The position numbers and the translations under genes are program-made. From JAAXHB01 sp965214945 (lineage in GTDB: Bacteria > Actinomycetota > Acidimicrobiia > Acidimicrobiales > Aldehydirespiratoraceae), in contig OZ244029.1 in NCBI GenBank assembly GCA_965214945.1, positions 1,550,001-1,614,000 of the forward strand: DNA of 64,000 bases, read 5' to 3'. Below are positions 15,710 through 23,534 of the stretch, one piece after another. The notes beneath the pieces are model-generated. The model did no database searches and was not told the origin of the DNA. It worked only from the letters and a program-made list of their open reading frames with translations. Every line of letters starts with the position of its first letter. The first letter of the stretch is position 1.

Positions 15710-17392
15710 CTATCCCTTAGTCCCGAACGTCATGCGATCTCGTAGGTTCCCCGCCGCGTCGAACGCCTCCTCGATCTCCCACACCTGAGCCAGCAGCCAG
15801 TCCGCCTTGTCAGTGATATGTCGACACTCCCGCAAGTCGTAGCGGCCTACTTTCACGCCCGCGTTAGTTTGCCATTTGAGGTGTTTCGGCAATTCTTGCT
15901 TCAACTCATCGGCGATCTCCAACAGCGAGTTGACATGTCTGTGTAGAATTTCGAGTTCCATGTCACACGGGGTGTGAGGGCCGAGACCCTCAAACGATGC
16001 TGCGTAGACCATCCTTTCGATGTCACACGGAAGTGCGGTCAGCACACCCCGTGTGACATCGAACTCGTCGCCGTACATCATCCACCACAGATACGCCCAG
16101 CGGCTGGCGAGAGCGAGAAATGCGAGATCTCGTCGGTTCTCGCTTTTAAAATATAGCCATCCTTCTCGTGGTGTAGTTCTCGCTGGCTTTCCATCAGGGC
16201 CGACTATCGGCGGGGCATCAAGAAAAATGCTGAGTGACGCATAGGCTACCTTTTTGTATCCTATCTCAAACTCCGATTTCTTCACTAGACTCGAACTAAG
16301 CTGGACTTGAGTTTGTGCTATTTTGGTAAAGGCTGCTGCGACTGTAGCTGAATCTATGAACGGCCATTTCTGGGTTGGGCCGCAGAACATCAGGGCACTG
16401 TGAGGCTCAGTATACTCCAGAGTGGCAAACATCGTTGGCCTCCCGATCGAAGGCCAACGTCTGCATCGGGAAGTCTGAAGGCTTGAAGTACCCACAATAC
16501 TCGCAACTATAATCGTGTTACGAACATCTGCAGAACCTGAGAACAGACTGTCAGGCCTTTTGGCATAGGAAGAGATCCAAAGCCTTGAGAAGCACTCTGC
16601 AAGATGAACTCTTAGTGGTTCAAAGCCTTTGCTAAAACAAAGTGAGTGCATGACGACCATCGTGAACCGGCCGCGCTTGTTGAGTAGACTTGATGCACGC
16701 TCGGTGCACACTGCGTACAGGTCCGGACAGTTCTGAGTTGTGTATCCTGTGATGTGATAGTCGAGTCTATCCCTGTTTTGTCCTGTGATATTGATGTAGG
16801 GAGGATTGCCGACTATCACGTCAAATCCGCCTTCTCGCCAAACCGACGGGAACTCGGCGAACCAGTGGAACGGCTTGTGTGTCTTGCTCCATGAAGCAAT
16901 AACTTGGTTCTCGTTGCGCATCTCATGCAGAGCCTTGTCCGCCTGGTTGGCAATGGCTCTGATACGCGTTTTTAGCCGCTCCTTTGCGTGCTCGTCTCCG
17001 CCTGCGCCGGTGTTCGCTTGTATGCCGGTGTCGGCGGCTTGGGCTGCGACAAACTCATCGTATGTGACAGCCGCAGACCTGGCGGCTTCGGTTGCAGCGT
17101 CGATCCCGAACGGCAGTATCCCCTGACTGGCGAACCGCCGATCCAGATCGACGGCGTCGGCGATACCCACGAGCAGATTCCCGGACTTGATGTTGAAGTC
17201 CAAGTCGGGCAACGGCTCCAGATGCGACTTGTCGTCCAGTTGGGCGGCGAGCTTGAGGAACAGCCGCAGCTTGGCAATCTCGACAGCCTCGGCCATCAGA
17301 TCGACGCCGTACAGATTGTTCAGGCAGATAACCCTAAGCAGCCAATACCGTTCGCTGTGGTGGGCACGGGCCTCGTGCAGGAACTCCGGCAC
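15710..17392 (-). CDS. DNA adenine methyltransferase, C-terminal part (frame-separated)
   Basis: A 560-residue open frame holding the second half of an Eco57I-like N6-adenine methylase: VICLNNLYGVDLMAEAVEIAKLRL, the catalytic motif IV VGNPPY (194-199), and a C-terminal target-recognition-like region. It continues the product of the upstream frame but is offset by one base at the 13-G tract; with 12 (or 9, or 15) Gs the two would join as one protein of about 1086 residues. A GTG at 17390-17392 could initiate separately but is an unlikely native start. Part of the recognition region is A+T-richer and holds a 25-bp inverted repeat. Confidence 0.8.
   Translation of the reverse strand: MPEFLHEARAHHSERYWLLRVICLNNLYGVDLMAEAVEIAKLRLFLKLAAQLDDKSHLEPLPDLDFNIKSGNLLVGIADAVDLDRRFASQGILPFGIDAATEAARSAAVTYDEFVAAQAADTGIQANTGAGGDEHAKERLKTRIRAIANQADKALHEMRNENQVIASWSKTHKPFHWFAEFPSVWREGGFDVIVGNPPYINITGQNRDRLDYHITGYTTQNCPDLYAVCTERASSLLNKRGRFTMVVMHSLCFSKGFEPLRVHLAECFSRLWISSYAKRPDSLFSGSADVRNTIIVASIVGTSSLQTSRCRRWPSIGRPTMFATLEYTEPHSALMFCGPTQKWPFIDSATVAAAFTKIAQTQVQLSSSLVKKSEFEIGYKKVAYASLSIFLDAPPIVGPDGKPARTTPREGWLYFKSENRRDLAFLALASRWAYLWWMMYGDEFDVTRGVLTALPCDIERMVYAASFEGLGPHTPCDMELEILHRHVNSLLEIADELKQELPKHLKWQTNAGVKVGRYDLRECRHITDKADWLLAQVWEIEEAFDAAGNLRDRMTFGTKG
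15952..16067. repeat. 25-bp inverted repeat in the methylase recognition region
   Basis: The right arm (16043-16067) is the reverse complement of the left arm (15952-15976) with one mismatch; the core ATGTCACACGGGGTGTG is exact. A third partial copy (GATGTCACACGG) is at 16019-16030. The 66-bp spacer is a multiple of three, and its inverted form is also open in the methylase frame. Confidence 0.85.
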
Positions 17393-18971
17393 CGACCCAC
17401 ACCCCCCCCCCCCCGCGATCTAGCTCGGCGGCGGCATCGAGCACCGCAGTGTACATTGGGTCTAGCACGTCGAGTGCAGCAAGCAGGAACGCCCCCGACC
17501 CCACCGTCGGGTCGCATACGCTCAGCGATCGCAGCACCTCAAACGCCTTCTGACACTCGTCTGCAGAATCCAGAAGGTAGAAGTAGTCGGCCATCAGCGC
17601 CGGCAGATCCAGGTTCAGGGTGACGGCCTCGTTGATGTCGGTCACGCCTCCGGAGTTAACCAAGTCGCGCAGCTTGTGGTAGCGGTCGTGCCGGTGGGTC
17701 ACATCACACCATCGCTCGCTTGGTAGAGCTATATCAAGCGACGGGTCTGGGGTGTCGGCCGGCGGCGTTTTTGCTGGCAGATCCTTGTCAATACCATAGC
17801 CGAGGCAGTCGTGGAGATACTTGTCGCCAGACTTGTCCAAAAGCAAGCAGGGGTCGTCTAATCCCGCTCCAACTAGCCGATCGACTACTGCCGGGATAAT
17901 GGTGCTTGTGGCCATGTAGCCGGTCACATCCGGCTTCGTGTAGTACGCGCCCCGTTGCTTCTTGTTGATGTACTGCTCAAAGATGAATCCCAAAATGTCT
18001 GGGTTGATCTCCTTCGGATCGCCGCTGGGCCTTTCGTCGAGATGCCAGCGCCACTGATCGAAGAACACGAACAGCGCCTTAAACGCCCCAGCGAGAATCT
18101 GAATGTCGTGAGTACCTTCCAGTGGATGGGGCTCGAAGATGCCGCCATTCACATAGGGAACATCGCCGATGATCTCTGCGATGTTCGGATCGTCATAAGT
18201 CCGTTCAGTAGCGGATTTGCCGAGCCCTTCGTGGAACAGTGGCAGCAAGAACTCCGAGAAGAAGGCGTAGGATCGGTCTGCTCCGTAGTAGTCGCACACC
18301 GTGGCCAGCCGGTTGCGCAGGTAGTGCGTGTCGCCGTCGATGAATCCCTTTCGCTGAATGAAATAGATGAACATGAGCCGGCTCATTAGCACCGATGCAT
18401 ACCAACGCTGATCTTCCGGGCGAGGCACACCCTCGATGGCGGCTACGAGCTTGTTGTGGTGTTTCTTGAATGCTCTGAAGAAAGACTTGGTGACCTTGTC
18501 GACATTGAATGAGCGGCGAACTCTTTCGAGCACTTTCGTTGCGCTCAATGACTTCTCCTCAGCCATTTTGAACGAGGCGTCGCGCAGCCGCTGCAGCAGC
18601 GCATCATTCCTTTGGCCCCGGCGGTAGGGGTGGTCAACCAGCCGATATCCGACGCCCGACGGCCGCTGCTCGGGCCACAGCCACAGTTGCTCATCAGGCG
18701 ACGCGAACACCATTAGCTGGTCGCGCGACAGCCGTTTCGCCTGGCGAACGATCTGGTGCTGCTCGCCGCGTGACGGCAAGCTGAGGCTGCGGCTGCGGAC
18801 TTCCCACACCGTGACGCCCCGCTTGTCGGCCACTGCCCGAATGTCGTCCCACCCGGTATCTTCCAGCCAGGTCGCCAAGCCATCGGGCGGGTTGTCCCAC
18901 CCCAGCTGACGGAACAGCCCGCCGAAGTCCTCGACGTCAAGCAGTTGCCTTATCACCTGATCGCTCAGCAT
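17334..18971 (-). CDS. DNA adenine methyltransferase, N-terminal part (frame-separated)
   Basis: A 545-residue open frame with the N-terminal and first catalytic parts of an Eco57I-type class I DNA methylase. Features are an N-terminal region of unknown role, FIYFIQRKGFIDGD, GFIFEQYINKKQRGAYYTKPDVT (a typical pre-motif-I block) and SAM-binding motif I CDPTVGSGAFLLAAL at 486-500. In the present sequence translation runs through GAT CGC and the G13 tract, then ends in an unrelated tail (VWVGAGVPARG...). NPPY is therefore lost from this product. It is divergent from the plus-strand DUF433 locus, with 140 bases between them. It may be a restriction, DISARM-like or solitary methylase. Confidence 0.82.
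   Translation of the reverse strand: MLSDQVIRQLLDVEDFGGLFRQLGWDNPPDGLATWLEDTGWDDIRAVADKRGVTVWEVRSRSLSLPSRGEQHQIVRQAKRLSRDQLMVFASPDEQLWLWPEQRPSGVGYRLVDHPYRRGQRNDALLQRLRDASFKMAEEKSLSATKVLERVRRSFNVDKVTKSFFRAFKKHHNKLVAAIEGVPRPEDQRWYASVLMSRLMFIYFIQRKGFIDGDTHYLRNRLATVCDYYGADRSYAFFSEFLLPLFHEGLGKSATERTYDDPNIAEIIGDVPYVNGGIFEPHPLEGTHDIQILAGAFKALFVFFDQWRWHLDERPSGDPKEINPDILGFIFEQYINKKQRGAYYTKPDVTGYMATSTIIPAVVDRLVGAGLDDPCLLLDKSGDKYLHDCLGYGIDKDLPAKTPPADTPDPSLDIALPSERWCDVTHRHDRYHKLRDLVNSGGVTDINEAVTLNLDLPALMADYFYLLDSADECQKAFEVLRSLSVCDPTVGSGAFLLAALDVLDPMYTAVLDAAAELDRGGGGVWVGAGVPARGPCPPQRTVLAA
17402..17414. repeat. 13-bp mononucleotide C tract (G13 on the coding strand)
   Basis: Thirteen consecutive C on the plus strand lie within the methylase coding region exactly where its two halves change frame. 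Removing one base (or adding two) restores one continuous frame. Tracts like this are classic phase-variation switches, but also typical sequencing and assembly error sites. Confidence 0.9.
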
Positions 18972-19111
18972 CGGCGCTTCAAGCCCTCGTCCTCAAGCCA
19001 TTGCCCACATCGTCGCTCCCGCCTCGGCAGTCACCCCCTAGCTCAGCACTCCCAACTCCGTTGGGCAAACCCAGCGATGCCAGCTGAGCTTCCTGCAAAC
19101 CACCGCACAGC
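18972..19111. promoter_or_regulatory. divergent intergenic region between methylase and DUF433 locus
   Basis: These 140 bases separate the divergent starts at 18971 (minus) and 19112 (plus), so they must hold both promoters if each unit is transcribed independently. I see no clear -35/-10 pair or operator. Confidence 0.35.
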
Positions 19112-19498
19112 GTGAAGAGCAGGACCGATGGCATAGTGGACTATAGGCGCTACCTGGAAGCCGAAGGCGACCCTGCCGCTGCCGCACGCCGCGACCTCCC
19201 CGCCGGGATACTGGTGCCTGCAGCCCACTCATGGATGGTGCCCGCCGCATGCATCGCCGGCCTGGATGGTCGGCGCATAAAATCGCGACTTCGCATGTTC
19301 GAAAACAGCCCGCCATATCTTGTGCTGCTCTTCCCCGTCCACAAGATGAAGGCGGCCGGCGTGGAGGTTCGCGAGCCCCGCGGCGTTGACGTTGTGCCCG
19401 GGCGGCTCGTGCGCTGGGCGCCCGGCGATGTTCGTGGTGAGAGGATCGATAAGGACATCCCGCTAGCAGCTCTCGGAGGCATCAAATGGCGCTCATAA
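19112..19498 (+). CDS. unknown protein, first gene of a DUF433/PIN-like locus
   Basis: A 128-residue basic protein that I do not recognise. It begins MKSRTDGIVDYRRYLEAEGD (GTG at 19112); an in-frame GTG at 19136 with AGGA upstream is an alternative start giving 120 residues. Later segments are AAHSWMVPAACIAGLDGRR and YLVLLFPVHKMKAAGVEVREPRG. No signal peptide or membrane segment is visible. The last 13 bases overlap the start of the next gene, so the two are probably co-translated. The context next to a DUF433 protein and a PIN-like protein suggests part of a toxin-antitoxin or defence module; no function can be stated. Confidence 0.5.
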   Translation: MKSRTDGIVDYRRYLEAEGDPAAAARRDLPAGILVPAAHSWMVPAACIAGLDGRRIKSRLRMFENSPPYLVLLFPVHKMKAAGVEVREPRGVDVVPGRLVRWAPGDVRGERIDKDIPLAALGGIKWRS

Positions 19499-20940
19499 AG
19501 AGACCGTCGCCCGGCCTGTATTCCTCGGTGCTCCACATACTGAGCAACACCGACTCCCGCGCGCATTCCATGACCGCGATGATGAACAACCTGACCGATC
19601 ATCTCACGGCAGAAGAGGCCGAATGTCTTCCCATGGCCATAGGCGGTGTTCTCCGGCTGCTGCGCCGAGATCCCGAGAGGCTGCGCTTCGCCGCTGAGAT
19701 CGTCGCTCGGTTCGACTTCTTTGAGGCGGCCCGCGAGCTGGCCGATGTAGCGCTGGTGAGCGACGACCGCGAGCTGCTGCTTGCCGCCGCAACCGTGTGC
19801 GGCAACCCCTCGGTCGCAGCGCCGATCCGGGAGCGGGTAGCGGAGGCCGTAGCCGACGATCCCGCGGGTTTGATCAGGCTTGATCACCGCGCAGTTCCTA
19901 GAACCGCATACGAGGAGAGTCTGTATTGGCAGCGTTGGCCCGGGGCCCGTACCGACGCCCGTCGCTTCGCGCTGGCTCCGGTGACCGTGCTGGATCAGGG
20001 CTTTGAAGCCGACGCCGCGTTGCGTTTGGCTATACGTCTTGACGAGGCGGGAGCCTCCGTGCGGCGGATAGCGTCGAGCGCGCCCACCCCGATGTGGTTC
20101 GGCCCTCAGACCGTGCTCATTTGCCTGCCGCGCACCCGACAACGCGTTCTGAACCACTATCCGGGCTTCTCACCGTCTCGGATCCTTGTCGAGAACATGC
20201 TGACCGACAACCGTAGTACTACGAAACTGCTTCACAAAATCAACGCTGTTCTGCCTGAGCCTCAGAAGCTGTGGCTCGCTGACCCCGGCCCCGAGGTGAC
20301 AGCCAAACTTTGGAGTCCTGACGTGTTCACTGCGGGGGTGTACTCCACACGCGACGCCTCGTTCTTGGCGGGGACGACGACATCGTCGCTCTACTACATG
20401 CGCAAGCGGTGTCTGATCACGCCCCGTGAGTTACGTGACTCACAAGCGTTGCGATGGACGTTTCGCGACTTGGTCGCCATCCGCACTTGGGCGTACCTGA
20501 ATTCGGTCTCTCATCACAGAGTATCCAGCAGTGTGGTCACAGCGCTGAGCGAGTTCGCTGGAGACACGAAAGCAGTCCTACTCGGCGCAACATCCGATGG
20601 CCATGTGGTTGTCGACCGAGGCGAGGGATGGATCGACGTGGAGACCGGCCAGCTTATGCTCGACTTGCCCATCACTGACATCGACGCCGTGTTACAGCCA
20701 TTCGAATACGGTGGAGGCAAAGCGCCCGACCTGCTAAAGGCCAGCCCCAACACTAGGCTGCATCCGACCGTGCTAAACGGAACACCCCACCTGAATGGTC
20801 ACAGGATCAGCGCCAAAGCCCTAGCCAGCGTAGACCGACTGTGCCGACGTGAAGCAATCGAGTCCGCGTACCCTGAGTTGAAGGACATTGCCTTTGAGGA
20901 CACGGTGAGTGTCGGTCGTCAGATCCTTCTGACTCACTGA
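19486..20940 (+). CDS. large protein with MerR-like HTH and C-terminal DUF433 domain (putative antitoxin)
   Basis: A 484-residue protein. Residues 1 to about 300 are unrecognised, with an alanine-rich helical stretch and a segment WFGPQTVLICLPRTRQRVL. Residues of about 300-350 look like a MerR-type helix-turn-helix (SSLYYMRKRCLITPR, then FRDLVAIRTWAYL). The last 60 residues (HPTVLNGTPHLNGHRIS... ESAYPELKDIAFEDTV) match DUF433 (COG2442), the usual antitoxin of DUF5615 PIN-like toxins. Classical DUF433 antitoxins are only about 75-120 residues, so this is an enlarged version. The toxin-like gene starts three bases after its stop. A 335-residue antisense frame over this gene is a shadow. Confidence 0.65.
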   Translation: MALIKRPSPGLYSSVLHILSNTDSRAHSMTAMMNNLTDHLTAEEAECLPMAIGGVLRLLRRDPERLRFAAEIVARFDFFEAARELADVALVSDDRELLLAAATVCGNPSVAAPIRERVAEAVADDPAGLIRLDHRAVPRTAYEESLYWQRWPGARTDARRFALAPVTVLDQGFEADAALRLAIRLDEAGASVRRIASSAPTPMWFGPQTVLICLPRTRQRVLNHYPGFSPSRILVENMLTDNRSTTKLLHKINAVLPEPQKLWLADPGPEVTAKLWSPDVFTAGVYSTRDASFLAGTTTSSLYYMRKRCLITPRELRDSQALRWTFRDLVAIRTWAYLNSVSHHRVSSSVVTALSEFAGDTKAVLLGATSDGHVVVDRGEGWIDVETGQLMLDLPITDIDAVLQPFEYGGGKAPDLLKASPNTRLHPTVLNGTPHLNGHRISAKALASVDRLCRREAIESAYPELKDIAFEDTVSVGRQILLTH

Positions 20941-20943
20941 GTC

Positions 20944-21342
20944 GTGCGGCTGCTCTACGACGCCGTTCTGCCCCAGAGTCTGGCGTTCGAAACGTCCGCT
21001 GAGTTGGAGTTACGCCGTTGGAACGGCGCAGACGAATCCGACACGGACTTTGTTCGGGCATCTGCTAATAGGGGATACGACGGTGTGATCCTCTTCGGCC
21101 GGGACTCGCTGGAACAGCCGGAGTTGCGAGAAGCCGCTCGCGAGGCCGGCGTGGCCCTCGTGGCTGTGGCGGCGGACGACCCCATCAAGGCAAAACACAG
21201 GATCCTCAACAACATGTCATCGCTGCGCCGCAAATTGCGTGACCACGCCTGCCTCCTAGTGCTCGCCCGCGAGGTCCGCCCGCTGCAGTCGAGCATTGGG
21301 GCGGCTTTGCCAGTCTTTGTCCACCTTGACGGCCAGTTCTAG
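20944..21342 (+). CDS. DUF5615-like PIN-fold protein (putative RNase toxin)
   Basis: A 132-residue protein, GTG start. It opens MRLLYDAVLPQSLAF, with an acidic residue at position 6, continues ESDTDFVRASANRGYDGVIL and FGRDSLEQPELREAAREAG, and reads VALVAVAADDP later. The order of acidic positions and strands matches the DUF5615/Mut7-C PIN-like family (COG4634), predicted RNases paired with DUF433 antitoxins. It follows the DUF433 gene by three bases. Its last 87 bases overlap the 3' end of the convergent era gene. Similarity is judged by eye, so confidence is moderate. Confidence 0.55.
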   Translation: MRLLYDAVLPQSLAFETSAELELRRWNGADESDTDFVRASANRGYDGVILFGRDSLEQPELREAAREAGVALVAVAADDPIKAKHRILNNMSSLRRKLRDHACLLVLAREVRPLQSSIGAALPVFVHLDGQF

Positions 21343-22119
21343 GTAGGCGCCTTTTGGGAGCTGAGCGCGCACCGCGGTGCCGACGGCCTTGAGCACCGCT
21401 GCGCGCTTGCCGATCACGATGGGCTTCTGAGAGCGGCGCTCCACGACGACCTCACAGCGGATGAATGGCCAGTCCCATTCTGTGACCCGAGTGGCAATCG
21501 AGTGCGGCAGTTCTTTGCGGACTACCGCCAATAGCTGTTCGCGCACCAGCTCGGCCACCCAGAACGCATCTGAGCAGTCGCTCACCATGTCGGCCGGATA
21601 GAGCGGCGGACCTTCGGGCATCCGGCCGATCAGGTGATCCAGCAAGACATTCACACCCTCACCCGTGAGCCCGCTCACCGGGAAGTAGGCCTCGAAGTCG
21701 AAGGTGCCGGCCGCGGCCAGCTGCTTAAGCATGGCAGCCGGGCGGACCAGATCAGATTTGGTGATCACCGCCACCGAGTTCGCAGGCAGCGTCTCGGCGA
21801 TGAACGCGTCGCCTGCGCCGAAGGGCGCAGAAGCGTCCACGATGAGGCAGACCACGTCGACGCCGTGGCTTGCGTCGAGAGCTTCGGTATTGAGACGCCT
21901 GCCGAAGGGCGTGCGGGGCTTGTGGATCCCGGGCGTGTCAACGAACACCACCTGGGCGCCGTCGCGGTTGAGTACGCCGCGGATCTGGTTGCGGGTGGTC
22001 TGAGGCTTGTCGGAGACGATCGACACCCGCTGAGGCAGCATCCGGTTGAGCAGTGTGGACTTCCCGGCGTTGGGGCGGCCCACAAGAGTGACGAAACCGC
22101 TTCTGTGGCTCTCTGGCAC
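21256..22119 (-). CDS. era: GTPase Era
   Basis: A 287-residue essential GTPase that binds 16S rRNA and assists 30S assembly. G1 is GRPNAGKST near residue 14, the G2 region is KPQTTRNQIRGV, G3 is DTPGIHKP, and G4 is TKSD. The C-terminal KH domain contains EWDWPFIRCEVVVERRSQKPIVIGKRAAVLKAVG in outline. Length is standard. Gene order phoH-ybeY-CBS protein-era is the common actinobacterial one. Its 3' end overlaps the convergent PIN-like gene by 87 bases, which marks the island border. Confidence 0.95.
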   Translation of the reverse strand: MPESHRSGFVTLVGRPNAGKSTLLNRMLPQRVSIVSDKPQTTRNQIRGVLNRDGAQVVFVDTPGIHKPRTPFGRRLNTEALDASHGVDVVCLIVDASAPFGAGDAFIAETLPANSVAVITKSDLVRPAAMLKQLAAAGTFDFEAYFPVSGLTGEGVNVLLDHLIGRMPEGPPLYPADMVSDCSDAFWVAELVREQLLAVVRKELPHSIATRVTEWDWPFIRCEVVVERRSQKPIVIGKRAAVLKAVGTAVRAQLPKGAYLELAVKVDKDWQSRPNARLQRADLAGEH

Positions 22120-22166
22120 TCGGCCGCCCTACTGAGGCCGCGTCGAGCCGACGCAGCCCGCGGCGG

Positions 22167-23015
22167 TCACGGCCTGATGAGACGGACCCGCGTGATGCGG
22201 CGGCCCTGCATGGCTTCCACGCTGAGTCGCAGACCGTCCACGACGACCGCCTCACCGACCTCCGGCACGTGCCCGAGCGTGCCGAATATCAGGCCTCCGA
22301 CCGTGTCCCAGTCGTCCGGCAGTTGGGCGGATACCAGCATGTTGAGCTGATCGACCGGCATGCGCCCGTGGAGCAGCGCCTCGCCGTCAGCTTGGGAGAG
22401 CATCATCGGCTCAGGCCGGTCGAACTCGTCCACGATGTCGCCGACGAGCTCTTCGACGATGTCCTCGAGTGTGACGAGCCCAGCCGTGCCGCCGTACTCG
22501 TCGACCACCACCGCTAGATGACCGCCCGCGGTTCGCATCTCGCGCAGCAGCTCGTCAACGCGTTTGGCCTCCGGAACGAACATCGCCGGGCGCATGACGC
22601 CGCGCACCTGCAGTCCACCCGACCCGGACCGCTCAGCTCGGGCCAGATCTTTCAGCAAGACGATCCCCACGATGTGATCCACGTCGCGGGTGCACACCGG
22701 CAACCGGCTCAAGCCGCGCTCAATTGCGGTCTCCAGAGCGTCCGCGACGGTCATGTCCGCCTCCGCGGTGACCATGTCGGGGCGGGGCACCATCACATCG
22801 CGCGCCAGCGTGTCGCCCAGCGCCAGCGCCGATTGGATCATGTCGCGCTCTGTTTCATCAATAGCGTCGGCTTCAGCTGCGGCGGCGCTGAGCTCCAGCA
22901 GCTCGTCCTCACTGACGGCCGGGGCGCCGTTGCGACGCCACACCATCCGCAGCAGCCTGCCCGTCGCGGACGCCGTCGCGCCGTCTCCAGGCGCACGCTC
23001 CGATGACACAGTCAC
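22167..23015 (-). CDS. CBS-domain protein, CorC/TlyC (hemolysin C) family
   Basis: A 282-residue cytoplasmic protein with paired CBS domains (DVMVPRPDMVTAEADMTVADAL and VDELLREMRTAGGHLAVVVDEYGG, then LVTLEDIVEELVGDIVDEFD) and a C-terminal CorC_HlyC/transporter-associated domain (ADGEALLHGRMPVDQLNMLV). The N-terminal DUF21 membrane domain of CNNM/HlyC proteins is missing, so it is the short soluble type. CBS pairs bind adenine nucleotides; CorC-type proteins modulate Mg2+/Co2+ efflux. Its ATG overlaps the end of ybeY (ATGA). Confidence 0.9.
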   Translation of the reverse strand: MTVSSERAPGDGATASATGRLLRMVWRRNGAPAVSEDELLELSAAAAEADAIDETERDMIQSALALGDTLARDVMVPRPDMVTAEADMTVADALETAIERGLSRLPVCTRDVDHIVGIVLLKDLARAERSGSGGLQVRGVMRPAMFVPEAKRVDELLREMRTAGGHLAVVVDEYGGTAGLVTLEDIVEELVGDIVDEFDRPEPMMLSQADGEALLHGRMPVDQLNMLVSAQLPDDWDTVGGLIFGTLGHVPEVGEAVVVDGLRLSVEAMQGRRITRVRLIRP

Positions 23016-23530
23016 ACCGATCTCTGCCCGGCTCGCGGGGATGTCGCGCAGGACGCGAGAAGGCGCCGCTCACGGGCTCTCATCGCAGCAGCCTCGGCTT
23101 CGTCGGCATGATCGTATCCCAGCAGATGCAGCACGCCGTGAACCACCAGCAGCTCGAGACAGCCCTCAGGCAGCGCTGAGGCTACGGAATCGGTACCGGC
23201 CCCGCCGGACGCGGCAGCGTAGGAGGGGCAGATCACCACGTCCCCGATGAGCAGGTCACCCACACTGTCAGCGCCGCCGACCGGCACGGCGGCACCGTCG
23301 ATGGGAAACGCCAGCACGTCGGTGGGCCCGGGCCGACCCATGTGCTCGAAGTTGAGACGCGCCATCTCTAGCTCGTCGACGAACCGCAAACCCAACTCGC
23401 CCGTGTCCACGCCCTCGGCGCTCAGCGCTCGGCGCGCCAATTCTGCCAGGCTATCGACGCCGACCGGCGGCTGTCGGTCTGAAGAGCGTTCATCGCCCGC
23501 CACGATGGCGACAGCGCTGCGGATCATCAA
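23012..23530 (-). CDS. ybeY: endoribonuclease YbeY
   Basis: A 172-residue metal-dependent RNase for 16S rRNA 3'-end maturation and ribosome quality control. The zinc-binding motif HGVLHLLGYDH (HGxLHLxGYDH) is intact near residue 130, preceded by LRFVDELEMARLNFEHMG, followed by PTDVLAFPID and GDLLIGDVVICP. It sits four bases after the phoH stop and overlaps the CBS protein gene. The family normally pairs functionally with Era, three genes downstream. Confidence 0.95.
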   Translation of the reverse strand: MMIRSAVAIVAGDERSSDRQPPVGVDSLAELARRALSAEGVDTGELGLRFVDELEMARLNFEHMGRPGPTDVLAFPIDGAAVPVGGADSVGDLLIGDVVICPSYAAASGGAGTDSVASALPEGCLELLVVHGVLHLLGYDHADEAEAAAMRARERRLLASCATSPRAGQRSV

Positions 23531-23534
23531 GCCG

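Noticed and set aside
12332..18971. Complete DISARM or BREX system
   Set aside because: No drmA/drmB, pglZ, brxA/B/C or DUF1998 genes are present; only methylase and PLD-helicase are found.
19150..20157. 335-residue minus-strand frame
   Set aside because: Antisense to the DUF433 protein gene; low-complexity composition and no family features.
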